From assembly GCF_900188095.1 (NCBI RefSeq), contig NZ_FZOT01000009.1, forward strand, positions 62,001-126,000: a stretch of DNA of 64,000 bases. The letters run 5' to 3'. This stretch comes from Noviherbaspirillum humi (lineage in GTDB: Bacteria; Pseudomonadota; Gammaproteobacteria; Burkholderiales; Burkholderiaceae_D). Numbering within the stretch: position 1 is the stretch's first letter; the number at the start of each line of letters is the position of its first letter. The notes under the pieces are model-generated. The model did no database searches and was not told the origin of the DNA. It was given only the letters and a program-made list of their open reading frames with translations. Positions 42,814 through 52,013 of this stretch are shown piece after piece. A program made the position numbers and the translations under genes.

Positions 42814-45084
42814 TCAGGCAAATGCGCTCATTTTTTCAATGAGCTTATCCAGCGTGATCGGATAGTCGCGCACCCGCACGCCTGTCGCGTTATATACCGC
42901 GTTGGCCACCGCAGCGGCGGCGCCGCAGATGCCGAGTTCCCCCACGCCCTTGGCTTTCATCGGCGAGGATATCGGGTCGGTCTCATCCAGGAAAATCACC
43001 TCCTGGTGCGGGATGTCCGCATGCACCGGGACTTCATACCCGGCCAGGTCGTGATTGACGAAGAAGCCGTGGCGGGCGTCCACCGCCAGCGACTCCATGA
43101 GCGCCGCCCCGACGCCCATCGTCATCCCTCCGATCACCTGGCTGCGCGCCGTCTTCGGATTGAGGATGCGGCCGGCGGCGCAGACGGCCAGCATGCGCCG
43201 CACGCGCGTCTCGCCGGTGGCGATGTCGACGGCGACCTCCACGAAATGCGCGCCGAAGGTGGACTGCTGGTACTGCTTGTCGAGATCGCTGAACTCGATC
43301 ATGTCTTCCGCCACCATCCCGCGGCTGCCCGCCACGTCGGCAAGCGCAACCGCGCGCGAACCGGACCTGACCTGGCCATCGGCGAAGGTGGCTTCTTCGA
43401 CACCGAACCCCGCCTGGCGCGCTACCGCCTCGCGCAGTTTCATGCAAGCGGCGTACACGCCGGAGGTGGAGCTGTTGCCGCCCCACTGTCCGCCGGAGCC
43501 GCACGATACCGGGAAGCTTGAATCGCCCAGGCGCACCGTCACCTTCTGCAGCGGCAAGCCCATCATCTCCGCCGCGGTCTGGGCGATGATGGTGTAGCTG
43601 CCGGTGCCGATATCGGTCATGTCGGTTTCCACCATCAGATTGCCGCGGCCGTCCAGGCGCACCCGGGCCGCCGACTTGGTCACCAGGTTGTCGCGGAAGG
43701 CCGATGCCACCCCCATGCCGATGAGCCATTGCCCGTCGCGGACCTGTCCCGGCCTGGGATTGCGCTTGTCCCAGCCGAAGCGCTGGGCCCCGGTCTGCAG
43801 GCATTGCACCAGCTGCCGCTTGGAGAACGGCGGATGCGGGTTCGGCTTTTTCTGTTCTTCCGGCTTCTTGGATTGCGGATCGTTGGACGACGACGGCTTG
43901 GATGGATAATCGGGCACGACCTGGGTATCGTTCCGGATGCGGAATTCGACCGGGTCCATCCCCAGCTTCTCGGCCATTTCGTCGATCGCGATTTCCAGCA
44001 CCGCCAGGCCGGGCGCCTCGTTGGGCGCGCGCATCGCGTTGGCTTCCGGCAGGTCCAGCAGCGCGAGCCGGTTCGACGTCATGCGGTTGGCGCCGGCATA
44101 CAGCGCACGGGTCTGGATCGCGCCCGCCTCCAGGCCGCCGCCCTGAAGGTTGCCCGACCAGCTTTCATGGCCGATGGCGGTGATCTGTCCATCGCGGGTG
44201 GCGCCGATGCGCACGCGCTGGATGGTGGCGGAGCGATGCACGGTGTTGTTGGGTATCAAGGCCCGCTGCAGCGCCACCTTCACCGGCCGGCGGGCGGCGC
44301 GCGCCGCCAGCGCCGCCATCAGCGCATCCGACCGCAGGAAGAGCTTGGCGCCGAAGCCGCCGCCGACATAGGGCGACATGACGCGCACCTTTTCCTTGGC
44401 AATGCCCAGCGTCTTGGCCAGGTCGCCCACCGTCCAGGCGATCATCTGGTTGGAGGTCCACACGGTGAGCCGGTCGCCGTCCCACGCGGCCACCGACGCA
44501 TGCGGCTCCATCATGGAGTGCGACTCGTGGGCCGTTGAATAGGTGGCATCCAGTTGCACCGGCGCGGAGGCGAGCGCGCCCGTGAAATTGCCGATCGAGG
44601 TGGCGCCCGGCGCGTTGAAGCTGTCCGCCGCGACCGACTTGTCCTTGCTCGCCGCCAGGTCGTAAGTCCCCTTGGATCGGGCGTATTCCACCCGCATCAG
44701 GGCGGCGGCGGCGCGCGCCTGTTCGAACGTCTCGGCAACCACCACGGCGATCGCCTGGTGGTAGTGCTGGATGTCCGGCCCGCCCAGCAGGCGCGCGACG
44801 TTGAGGCTTCCCTTGCCCAGCTTGCCGGCATTCTGGGCGGTGACGATGGTGATCACGCCCGGCGCCGCCTTGGCGGCGGACAGATCCATCGAGACGATGC
44901 GGCCTTTCGCGATCGCGGAACCGACGACATAGCCGTACGCCTGGTTCGCGACCACATCGAAGCGGTCATAGGCGTACGGCGCGGTACCGGTGGTCTTCAA
45001 CCGGCCGTCGATGCGGTCCACGGGTTGACCGACCACCTTGAGCTGGTCGATCGGGTTGGTGGTGGCGGGCGTGTCGAATTTCAT
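42814..45084 (-). CDS. Molybdenum hydroxylase, molybdopterin-binding subunit (PaoC/xanthine dehydrogenase family)
   Basis: A 756-residue large subunit that binds the molybdenum cofactor. It has the N-terminal hammerhead-like domain (T-G-T-A-P-Y-A-Y-D), the cofactor segments Y-V-G-G-G-F-G-A-K and M-R-A-P-N-E-A-P-G, and the active-site Glu in K-G-V-G-E-L-G. A Pro/Ser/Lys-rich insert lies at about residues 390-425. The family oxidises aldehydes or N-heterocycles. It follows the FAD and FeS subunit genes after nine bases, giving a PaoABC-like three-subunit enzyme. No PaoD-type maturation factor follows, so its chaperone must be elsewhere. Confidence 0.92.
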   Translation of the reverse strand: MKFDTPATTNPIDQLKVVGQPVDRIDGRLKTTGTAPYAYDRFDVVANQAYGYVVGSAIAKGRIVSMDLSAAKAAPGVITIVTAQNAGKLGKGSLNVARLLGGPDIQHYHQAIAVVVAETFEQARAAAALMRVEYARSKGTYDLAASKDKSVAADSFNAPGATSIGNFTGALASAPVQLDATYSTAHESHSMMEPHASVAAWDGDRLTVWTSNQMIAWTVGDLAKTLGIAKEKVRVMSPYVGGGFGAKLFLRSDALMAALAARAARRPVKVALQRALIPNNTVHRSATIQRVRIGATRDGQITAIGHESWSGNLQGGGLEAGAIQTRALYAGANRMTSNRLALLDLPEANAMRAPNEAPGLAVLEIAIDEMAEKLGMDPVEFRIRNDTQVVPDYPSKPSSSNDPQSKKPEEQKKPNPHPPFSKRQLVQCLQTGAQRFGWDKRNPRPGQVRDGQWLIGMGVASAFRDNLVTKSAARVRLDGRGNLMVETDMTDIGTGSYTIIAQTAAEMMGLPLQKVTVRLGDSSFPVSCGSGGQWGGNSSTSGVYAACMKLREAVARQAGFGVEEATFADGQVRSGSRAVALADVAGSRGMVAEDMIEFSDLDKQYQQSTFGAHFVEVAVDIATGETRVRRMLAVCAAGRILNPKTARSQVIGGMTMGVGAALMESLAVDARHGFFVNHDLAGYEVPVHADIPHQEVIFLDETDPISSPMKAKGVGELGICGAAAAVANAVYNATGVRVRDYPITLDKLIEKMSAFA

Positions 45085-45093
45085 GGTGAACTC

Positions 45094-46029
45094 CTAAAGG
45101 ACGGAGGCAAGCGTGCGCTCGACCAGCGGCACCTTGAACGCGTTGTCGTCCGTGGTGCGCGCATCGGCCAGGAGCGCGGCGGCCATCGCCTTGGCGCCCC
45201 TGGGCAGGTTGGGCTCGGCGCTTTCCATGCGCCAGGGCTTGTGGGCGACGCCGCCCAGCGCCACCCTGCCCGTGCCATCCGGCTGCAGGATGGCGGCCAC
45301 CGACACCAGCGCAAAGGCGTAGGACGCCCGGTCGCGCACCTTGCGGTACACCTGCCTGCCGCCAACCGGCCTGAGGAGGGTCACCGCGGTGATCAGCTCG
45401 CCCGGTTCCAGCGCATTCTCGACATGCGGGGTATTGCCTGGCAGACGATGGAAATCCGCGATCGGAATGATGCGCGTGGCGCCATTCGGGCGCACCGTTT
45501 CGACCGCCGCGTCGAGCACCCGCATGGCCACCGCCATGTCGCTCGGGTGGGTGGCAATGCAGGCGTTGCTGGCGCCGACAATCGCGTGATGCCGGCTGTA
45601 TCCGCCGATCGCGCCGCAGCCGCTGCCGGGCTGGCGCTTGTTGCAGGGCTGGTTGGTATCGTAGAAGTAGGGACAGCGGGTACGCTGCAGCAGGTTGCCG
45701 GCGGTCGTGGCCTGGTTGCGCAGCTGCCCGGATGCCCCGGCAAGCAGCGCGCGGGACAGCACGGCATAGTCCCGCCGCACGCGCTCGTTGGCGGCAAGGT
45801 CGGTATTGCGCACCAGCGCGCCGATGCGCAATCCGCCGTCCGCCGTCGGCTCGATGCGGTCGAGCGCCAGGTCATTGATGTCGATGAGATGCGCCGGCGT
45901 CTCGATCTGCAGCTTCATCAGGTCCAGCAGGTTGGTGCCGCCCGCGATGAACCGCGCGCCGGTGGAGCGGGCCGCGGCCGCGGCGGCTTCGGCGGGCGAC
46001 GTCGCCCTTTCGTAGGTGAACGGCTTCAT
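45094..46029 (-). CDS. Molybdenum hydroxylase, FAD-binding subunit (PaoB-like)
   Basis: A 311-residue medium subunit of the same enzyme. It begins M-K-P-F-T-Y-E-R-A and has the FAD-binding [11 protein letters not shown] segment. It also has a four-cysteine region (R-C-P-Y-F-Y-D...[11 protein letters not shown]), which in PaoB-type subunits holds an extra [4Fe-4S] cluster. The start at 46029 overlaps the stop of the FeS subunit gene by four bases. It passes electrons from the molybdenum site to FAD and on to the acceptor. Confidence 0.92.
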   Translation of the reverse strand: MKPFTYERATSPAEAAAAAARSTGARFIAGGTNLLDLMKLQIETPAHLIDINDLALDRIEPTADGGLRIGALVRNTDLAANERVRRDYAVLSRALLAGASGQLRNQATTAGNLLQRTRCPYFYDTNQPCNKRQPGSGCGAIGGYSRHHAIVGASNACIATHPSDMAVAMRVLDAAVETVRPNGATRIIPIADFHRLPGNTPHVENALEPGELITAVTLLRPVGGRQVYRKVRDRASYAFALVSVAAILQPDGTGRVALGGVAHKPWRMESAEPNLPRGAKAMAAALLADARTTDDNAFKVPLVERTLASVL

Positions 46030-46676
46030 GACTTGACCCCGGCGACTTCGGCGATCGCGTCCTGGATGTTGGAATAGGCGCCGCAACGGCAGATGTTGCC
46101 GCTCATGCGCTCCCTGAATTCGATGACGCTCATCTCCGGCTGCCTGGCCAGGTCGGCGGTGACGTGGCTGGGGACGCCCGCCTTGACTTCCTCCAGCATG
46201 GCGACCGCCGAGCAGATCTGGCCCGGCGTGCAGAAGCCGCATTGGTAACCGTCGTGCTTGATGAAGGCGGCCTGCATGGGATGCAGGTTGGCCGGCGTGC
46301 CCAGGCCCTCGATGGTGGTGATTTCATGACCCTGCTGCATCACCGCCAAGGTCAGGCAGGAGGTGATGCGGCGGCCATCGACGATCACGGTACAGGCGCC
46401 GCACTGCCCCTGGTCGCAGCCTTTCTTGCTGCCGGTGAGATGCAGGCGTTCCCGCAGCGCATCGAGCAGCGTGGTGCGTGGATCGATCAGCATCTCATGA
46501 TCCTTGCCGTTCACCCGCAGCCGGACGTGCACGCTGGCCGGCTGCGCTGTCCGGGCTGGCTGCGGCGCGGGCGCCGCCTGGACTTCGGGCAGGTGCTGGC
46601 CTGCTGCAACCGCGCCGCCGGCGGCCATCGCGGTTGCCTTGAGCAACGTCCGCCGTGACGGATCGAATTCGGGCAT
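46026..46676 (-). CDS. Molybdenum hydroxylase, [2Fe-2S] subunit with Tat signal (PaoA-like)
   Basis: A 216-residue small subunit. The N-terminus S-R-R-T-L-L-K-A-T followed by Ala/Gly-rich residues is a twin-arginine export signal, so the whole folded complex is probably carried to the periplasm. The plant-type ferredoxin cluster is [11 protein letters not shown] and the second cluster is C-G-F-C-T-P-G-Q...C-R-C-G. The start at 46676 follows an AGGAG site. It is the first gene of the three-gene operon. Periplasmic aldehyde oxidation is the likely role, by analogy with PaoABC. Confidence 0.92.
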   Translation of the reverse strand: MPEFDPSRRTLLKATAMAAGGAVAAGQHLPEVQAAPAPQPARTAQPASVHVRLRVNGKDHEMLIDPRTTLLDALRERLHLTGSKKGCDQGQCGACTVIVDGRRITSCLTLAVMQQGHEITTIEGLGTPANLHPMQAAFIKHDGYQCGFCTPGQICSAVAMLEEVKAGVPSHVTADLARQPEMSVIEFRERMSGNICRCGAYSNIQDAIAEVAGVKS

Positions 46677-46863
46677 GATGCGCTCCTGAGTTCTCACAAT
46701 GAAAGAAGGGCGGGCCGTTGACCGCAGCCACCGCTCTGTTGGTGCAATTGATAACGATCGCTAATCGGATTAGCCTCGTAGGTATTGGTTCCTGCTCGTC
46801 AATGCGGTTCTTGGACAAGGATCCGGCAAGCCTTGCCAATCACACTCGTCGGCTGACAGGAAA

Positions 46864-48084
46864 TCAGGCGGTGTGCGTCCGCTCGATCCGCGCGGTCAGA
46901 AAAGCCAGAATCGCGGCAACGAGAAGCAAGGCTGCGCTCGCTGCAAACGTGGCGCGATAGCCGCTGCCATCGAACAGCACGCCGCCGAGGGTCGAGCCCA
47001 GCGCGATGGAGAGCTGGACTGCGGCCACCATCAGGCCGCCGCCGGCTTCCGCATCGCGTGGCAAGGATTTCGTCAGCCATGCCCACCATCCGACCGGGGC
47101 GGCCGTCGCCACCAGCCCCCACAAGCCCAGCAGCGCGAAGGCAGCGGGCATCCATGCGCCGAAGGCGATCAGGGCCAGGGCGATGGCAGCCATGATGAGC
47201 GGGATGATGATCAGCGTCCGGTACACGCCCGATTTCAGGAATTTGCCGATAAGCACCGTGCCGGCAAAGCCGGTGACGCCGAGCGCAAGCAGGATGATCG
47301 AGAGCATGCGCACGTCCACGCCGGTGACGGTCTCCAGGAAGGGCCGGACATAGGTGAACAGCATGAACTGCCCCATGAAGAAGACGCCGACCGCCAGCAT
47401 GCCCAGTGCGACCAGCGGTCGTTTCAACAGGCCAAGGGCATTGGCGGAAGCTGCCGCGCGCGGCGTTGCCTTCATGGATGGCAGGCTGACCCATTGCCAG
47501 GCCATGGCGCCCAGCGCGAGCGGCACCAGGCAAAAAAATGCGCCGCGCCAGCCGATGATCCCGCCGAGATAGCTCCCCAGCGGGGCCGCCACCACGGTCG
47601 CCAGCGCGTTGCCGCCGTTGAAGATGGCCAGCGCCTTGGGCACGCTTCGGGGCGGCACCAGGCGCATGGCCGTTGCCGCCGACATCGACCAGAAGCCGCC
47701 GATCACCACGCCGATCAGTGCACGGCCGATCATGTACTGCACATAACCGGAGGACAGGCCGACGATCAGCCCCGACACGCACATCAGCCCCGTCAACAGC
47801 AGCAGCAACGTCTTGCGGTTCATGGAACCGGCGATCGTCGCAATGGAAAGACTGGTCAGCACCGCGAACGCGCCGGATATGGCGATGCCATAGCCTGCCG
47901 AGCCTTCACTGACATGGAGGTCGGCGGCAAGCGGCGTCAGCAGGCTTACCGGCAGGAATTCCGAGGCAATCAGCGCGAAGACGCACAACGTCATCGAGAA
48001 CACCCCGCTCCAGTAAGCTTGGCGATCCGCAGATCCATTGCGGGCGAGGGCGCTGCCCCGGGAATCAAGAACTTGGTCGGTCAT
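46864..48084 (-). CDS. MFS transporter, DHA1-type drug/sugar exporter
   Basis: A 406-residue inner-membrane transporter with twelve predicted hydrophobic segments, in the AraJ/YdhP/sugar-efflux branch. The region after the second and third helices reads G-S-M-N-R-K-T-L-L-L-L-L-T-G. The start at 48084 leaves a short cytoplasmic N-terminus; the frame runs 26 codons further upstream into the intergenic region shared with a divergent LysR gene 108 bases away. The pairing of an exporter with a divergent LysR is common and suggests the regulator controls it. Substrate unknown. Confidence 0.9.
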   Translation of the reverse strand: MTDQVLDSRGSALARNGSADRQAYWSGVFSMTLCVFALIASEFLPVSLLTPLAADLHVSEGSAGYGIAISGAFAVLTSLSIATIAGSMNRKTLLLLLTGLMCVSGLIVGLSSGYVQYMIGRALIGVVIGGFWSMSAATAMRLVPPRSVPKALAIFNGGNALATVVAAPLGSYLGGIIGWRGAFFCLVPLALGAMAWQWVSLPSMKATPRAAASANALGLLKRPLVALGMLAVGVFFMGQFMLFTYVRPFLETVTGVDVRMLSIILLALGVTGFAGTVLIGKFLKSGVYRTLIIIPLIMAAIALALIAFGAWMPAAFALLGLWGLVATAAPVGWWAWLTKSLPRDAEAGGGLMVAAVQLSIALGSTLGGVLFDGSGYRATFAASAALLLVAAILAFLTARIERTHTA

Positions 48085-48192
48085 GAAAGTCTGCCTTTGC
48101 CAGATGTCGTTTCCATGACCCGAATTCTCCCCTGACCGTACAAGCGCGATAAGCCGGTACAATCTTGATGGGATTGTGAAAAAAATTCAGCA

Positions 48193-49086
48193 ATGGCACA
48201 GGCAAAGATAAACGATCTGCAAGCTTTCCTGGCGGTGGCGCAGGATCAAAGCTTCACCAAGGCTGCGGCCAGGCTGGACATCACACCGTCGGCCTTGAGC
48301 CATACCATTCGGGCACTCGAGGAAAGGCTGGGCGTGCGCCTGCTGGCACGCACGACGAGAAACGTGGCGCCGACGGAGGCAGGGGAAAGGCTGATGCGCT
48401 CCATCGCTCCGCTTTTCGATCAGATCGCCGCAGAGCTCGAGGCGCTTGGCGAATTGCGCGACAAACCCGCCGGCACGATCCGCATCACCTGCACGGACGA
48501 TGCCATCGAGCTGTATTTGCGCCCGGTGCTGGCGCAGTTCCTCAAAAGCTATCCGGACATCATCCTGGAGCTGTTCGTCGACTATGGATTCACCAATATC
48601 GTCGAGGAGCGCTTCGACGCCGGCATACGGCTAGGCGAAGCGATCAGCAAAGACATGATCGCGGTGCGCATCAGCCCCGATTGGCGCCTGGCGGTGGTGG
48701 GATCGCCCGCCTGCTTCGAACGCTACCCTCAACCGTCAACGCCCTACGAGCTGACCAACTACCCTTGCATCAACATCCGGCACCGGCCGTCCGGCGCCAT
48801 CTACGCCTGGGAATTCGAGAAGGATGGCAAGGCATTCACCGTCAAGGGCGAAGGGCAACTCGTCTTCAACAGCATCGTGCACGTACTCAATGCCGCCCTG
48901 GATGGCATCGGACTCGCCTATGTCCCGGAAGCGCTGGCCGCGCCGTATTTGGCCGATGGCCGTCTCAAGGAAGTCCTGGCTGACTGGTGTCCGTATTTCG
49001 AGGGCTTCCACCTGTACTATCCGCACCGGCGCCAGGCTTCACCGGCTTTTTCCGCGTTCGTCGACGCGGTGAGGTATCAAGGCTAG
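48193..49086 (+). CDS. LysR-family transcriptional regulator
   Basis: A 297-residue LysR-type regulator. The helix-turn-helix is S-F-T-K-A-A-A-R-L-D-I-T-P-S-A-L-S-H-T (about residues 20-40), with a normal inducer domain carrying the motif R-F-D-A-G-I-R-L-G-E that is typical of the CrgA-like subgroup. It is divergent from the MFS gene and is likely to regulate it. It ends convergently with the Bug-type binding protein, with a terminator in between. Confidence 0.92.
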   Translation: MAQAKINDLQAFLAVAQDQSFTKAAARLDITPSALSHTIRALEERLGVRLLARTTRNVAPTEAGERLMRSIAPLFDQIAAELEALGELRDKPAGTIRITCTDDAIELYLRPVLAQFLKSYPDIILELFVDYGFTNIVEERFDAGIRLGEAISKDMIAVRISPDWRLAVVGSPACFERYPQPSTPYELTNYPCINIRHRPSGAIYAWEFEKDGKAFTVKGEGQLVFNSIVHVLNAALDGIGLAYVPEALAAPYLADGRLKEVLADWCPYFEGFHLYYPHRRQASPAFSAFVDAVRYQG

Positions 49087-49130
49087 CGGCGAGTCTGCTT
49101 GCAAGCTGCGCGTCGGGCCGCGCGGCGCAA

Positions 49131-49166
49131 AAAGCGGCCGGCGAAGGTTTTTCGAACGGCCGCTTT
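49131..49166 (-). terminator. Rho-independent terminator for the leftward Bug gene
   Basis: A ten-base perfect stem (AAAGCGGCCG and CGGCCGCTTT) with a 16-base loop lies between two convergent genes. On the minus strand it is followed by two more T residues, giving TTTTT, so it best serves the leftward operon; it may stop rightward transcription too. Confidence 0.7.
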
Positions 49167-49208
49167 GGTTGAACCGAGGCCGTCACTTGGCGGCGCATCT
49201 GACTGACG

Positions 49209-50171
49209 CTACTGCTTTTCGATTGCGGCGTTCTTGGAAACCGCTTCCCAGCGAGCCGTTTCTTCCCTGATCAGAGCAGCAAAAGCCTTCGGTTCATTGC
49301 CGCCCGGCTCCGCGCTCAGCGAGGCGAGAAACTCCTTGAAATCGGGCGCCTGCAGCACCTTGGTCATTTCCGCATATAGCTTCTGGACGATCGGTTCGGG
49401 TGTGCCGGCCGGTGCCGCCAAGCCGTTCCAGTTCACGACCGAAAAGTCCTTGAGGCCGGCCTCACCGAAGGTTGGCACCGATGGGAGGGCAGACAGCCGC
49501 TTGCTCCCGCTGACAGCGAGCGCGCGGATCTTGCCGGCCTTGATCTGGGCGCCTGCCGAAGGCGTCGAAACCAGCAGCGCATCGATCTGGTTCGACATCA
49601 GCCCGGTCATGGCATCGCCGGCGCCCTTGTAGGGAATGTGGGTCAGCTTCACGTTTGCCGCGAGCGCGAATGCTTCGCCAGCGAAATGCGGCGCACTGCC
49701 GGCGCCGCCGCTGCCGTAGGTCAGCTTTCCGGGATTGGCGCGCGCCTGGCCCAGCAGCGTCCCGAGATCCTTGAACTGCGACTCGGCGTTCACCGCGAGT
49801 ACGACGGGGGCGAACATGCTGACCGTGATCGGAGTGAATGCCTTGGCATGGTCCCACGGCAGCGATTTGAAGACATACGGCAGGACGGAATACGTATTGT
49901 CGATGGCCAGCAGGGTGTAGCCATCCGGCGCCGACCGCGCCACCGACTGCGTGCCGATCAGCCCGGTACCGCCGGGCTTGTTCTCGACGTAGAAAGTTTG
50001 TCCGGTTTGCTCCGACAGCTTCTGGGCAACCTTGCGGGCGACCACATCCACCGCGCCGCCCGGCGCATAAGGCACGACGATGCGAACCGGCTTTTCGGGA
50101 TAACCGGCGGCGAAAGCGGCGGTCGCGCTCGACAAGAGGACTGCCAGCGCCGCAATTTTCCGAATTGACAT
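49209..50171 (-). CDS. Bug-family tripartite tricarboxylate transporter binding protein
   Basis: A 320-residue periplasmic binding protein of the Bug/TctC family. The signal peptide ends F-A-A-G, and the mature protein opens Y-P-E-K-P-V-R-I-V-V-P-Y-A-P-G-G-A-V-D, the family signature. The ATG at 50171 has a GGAG site six bases upstream, which favours it over codons two and four residues earlier. It is the last gene of a leftward group with a dehydrogenase, an RraA-type aldolase and another Bug gene. TctA/TctB membrane partners are absent, as is usual for most Bug genes. Confidence 0.92.
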   Translation of the reverse strand: MSIRKIAALAVLLSSATAAFAAGYPEKPVRIVVPYAPGGAVDVVARKVAQKLSEQTGQTFYVENKPGGTGLIGTQSVARSAPDGYTLLAIDNTYSVLPYVFKSLPWDHAKAFTPITVSMFAPVVLAVNAESQFKDLGTLLGQARANPGKLTYGSGGAGSAPHFAGEAFALAANVKLTHIPYKGAGDAMTGLMSNQIDALLVSTPSAGAQIKAGKIRALAVSGSKRLSALPSVPTFGEAGLKDFSVVNWNGLAAPAGTPEPIVQKLYAEMTKVLQAPDFKEFLASLSAEPGGNEPKAFAALIREETARWEAVSKNAAIEKQ

Positions 50172-50297
50172 TTTCATCTCCAATAGATCCTCGATCGAGG
50201 TCTTACTGCGTCTTTTACGCCCTGCCCGGCGCTGTTTTGAAACAGGTGGCGGCAGCCCGGCCCTCTCTTGTAAAGGGAGCGCCGGGTCGAGTCTAGG

Positions 50298-51242
50298 CTA
50301 GGCGCCGGCCGGCACCTCGGCAAGCACGGCCAGGATATTGGCCGCCGCTCCAGTGCCCATACCGATATAGGCGTCGCCGGTAACGCCGCCGATATGCGGC
50401 GATAGCACGATGTTGTCGACGTCGCTAAAGTGATGAGAACCGATCAGCGGCTCGCTGGCGAAGCTGTCCAGGCCAGCGGAGTGCAGTCTACCGGACTTGA
50501 CGGCTTCGATGACCGCCGCTTCATCCACCAGGCCACCGCGAGCGGTGTTCACGAGAATGGCGCCGGCCCGCATTTTCGCGATCGAGTCGCGATTGATCAT
50601 CTGCTTGTTGTCTTCCGTCAGCGGGCAATGCAGCGAAACCACATCGGACTGGGCGTAGAGCGTATCCAGGTCGCACAACGTGACATTCGGATACTCCTTG
50701 CGCGCGAACGGATCGTAAGCCAGCACATTCATGCCCAGCGTCACGGCGACGTCAGCGACGCGCTGACCAATGGCGCCGAAGCCGACCAAGCCAAGCGTAC
50801 GGCCTTTCAACTCAATGCTCTTGTGGGTCGCCTTGTCCCAATGCCCGTCATGCATGCGCGCATTCAGCTGGACGACGCTCTTGGCGCAGGCCATGATCAG
50901 TGCCCAGGTATGCTCGGCGACCGCCGGCGCGTTCGCGCCCACAGCGGCCTTGACCGCAATGCCACGCTCGGCGGCGGCCTTGCCGTCGATCGTGTCGACA
51001 CCGGTGCCGTGCTTGGAAATCACGCGCAGGCGTCGGGAGGCATCCATGACCTCGGCCGGAATTTTGCCGTACCGGACGATGATGCCGACCGGCTGGTGCT
51101 CGGCACACAATGCGACCAGCGCAGCCGTGTCGGGCGCCTTGCCGGCGTACACGATCTCAAAATCCTTTAGCATGGCGACTGCTTGCGGCGCCAAGTCGGC
51201 GCCAGTGACCAGGATGGTCTGCTTCTCGGCAACGGAGGTCAC
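50298..51242 (-). CDS. D-isomer-specific 2-hydroxyacid dehydrogenase
   Basis: A 314-residue NAD-dependent dehydrogenase of the SerA/D-lactate dehydrogenase group. The dinucleotide fold is G-F-G-A-I-G-Q, the catalytic Arg lies in N-T-A-R-G-G, and the catalytic His in S-P-H-I-G-G. It interconverts a 2-hydroxyacid and a 2-oxoacid. Its start overlaps the RraA-type gene stop by four bases (ATGA), so the two products are made together: the aldolase would cleave an oxoacid and the dehydrogenase would handle a hydroxy- or oxoacid in the same pathway. Substrate unknown. Confidence 0.9.
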   Translation of the reverse strand: MTSVAEKQTILVTGADLAPQAVAMLKDFEIVYAGKAPDTAALVALCAEHQPVGIIVRYGKIPAEVMDASRRLRVISKHGTGVDTIDGKAAAERGIAVKAAVGANAPAVAEHTWALIMACAKSVVQLNARMHDGHWDKATHKSIELKGRTLGLVGFGAIGQRVADVAVTLGMNVLAYDPFARKEYPNVTLCDLDTLYAQSDVVSLHCPLTEDNKQMINRDSIAKMRAGAILVNTARGGLVDEAAVIEAVKSGRLHSAGLDSFASEPLIGSHHFSDVDNIVLSPHIGGVTGDAYIGMGTGAAANILAVLAEVPAGA

Positions 51243-51937
51243 AGCGACTCCCCTTCTTTCAGCACGCCTGCGGCGCGCAGCGCACCGTCAAGCCAGGTCG
51301 GGCGCAGCTGCTTGCCGAGGCGGATGCCTTCAATGCGCTTGGCCTCGTCCGCGACTTTCTTTTCGGCCAAGGGCAGCAGCGACGCCGCCTTTTCCCGCTC
51401 CACGACCACCACGCCGTCGGCATCGCCAACGACGAGGTCGCCCGGCTTCACCGTGACCCCACCCACCGAGACCGGCCAGTTTACGCGGCCCGGCACGAAC
51501 TTGGTCGGGCCGTTCGGATTGGTGCCGGCGGAGAACACGGGGAAGCCGAGTTCCTGCAGTTCGAGCACGTCTCGCACCGCGGCATCGACGACGATGCCGC
51601 CGAGCTGCATGGCCTTGCATTGATTGACCATGATCGCGCCCATCAAGGCGCAAGTCTGGTCGCCCTTGCCGTCGATGACCAACACGTCGCCCGGCTTGGC
51701 GATCGCCATCGCGGCGTGGATCATCAGGTTGTCGCCAGGACGAACTTCAACGGTCAGCGCTGGACCGGCCAGCTTCATGCTCTGGGCCACGGCCTTGACG
51801 CGGCCATGTACGGTGCCGCGGCGGCCGGCGACGTCTGCCAGGATCGCGGCCTGGAAGGTGGCTGCTTTTTCGACGATCTCTGGCGACACGCGCTCGAAGT
51901 CGCGCTGCAGGTCGGGTGCGGAAGTGGAGTTTTCCAT
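51239..51937 (-). CDS. RraA-family protein, probable 4-hydroxy-2-oxoacid aldolase / oxaloacetate decarboxylase
   Basis: A 232-residue protein of the HMG/CHA aldolase family, which includes RraA. The central G-D-V-L-V-I-D-G-K-G-D and the metal and substrate residues in V-V-D-A-A-V-R-D (Arg-Asp pair) are present. Such enzymes cleave 4-carboxy-4-hydroxy-2-oxoadipate-like acids to pyruvate and an oxoacid, with a divalent metal, in the degradation of aromatic acids. Its position between two Bug genes and beside a 2-hydroxyacid dehydrogenase fits catabolism of an imported acid rather than RNase E control, by inference. Confidence 0.88.
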   Translation of the reverse strand: MENSTSAPDLQRDFERVSPEIVEKAATFQAAILADVAGRRGTVHGRVKAVAQSMKLAGPALTVEVRPGDNLMIHAAMAIAKPGDVLVIDGKGDQTCALMGAIMVNQCKAMQLGGIVVDAAVRDVLELQELGFPVFSAGTNPNGPTKFVPGRVNWPVSVGGVTVKPGDLVVGDADGVVVVEREKAASLLPLAEKKVADEAKRIEGIRLGKQLRPTWLDGALRAAGVLKEGESL

Positions 51938-52013
51938 GATGGCTATCTATGTGAGTTGGAGAGTGTGTATGGAATGCGCCTGCTCGCCAGGCGCTTTGGT
52001 ATGGCTGGGAGGA

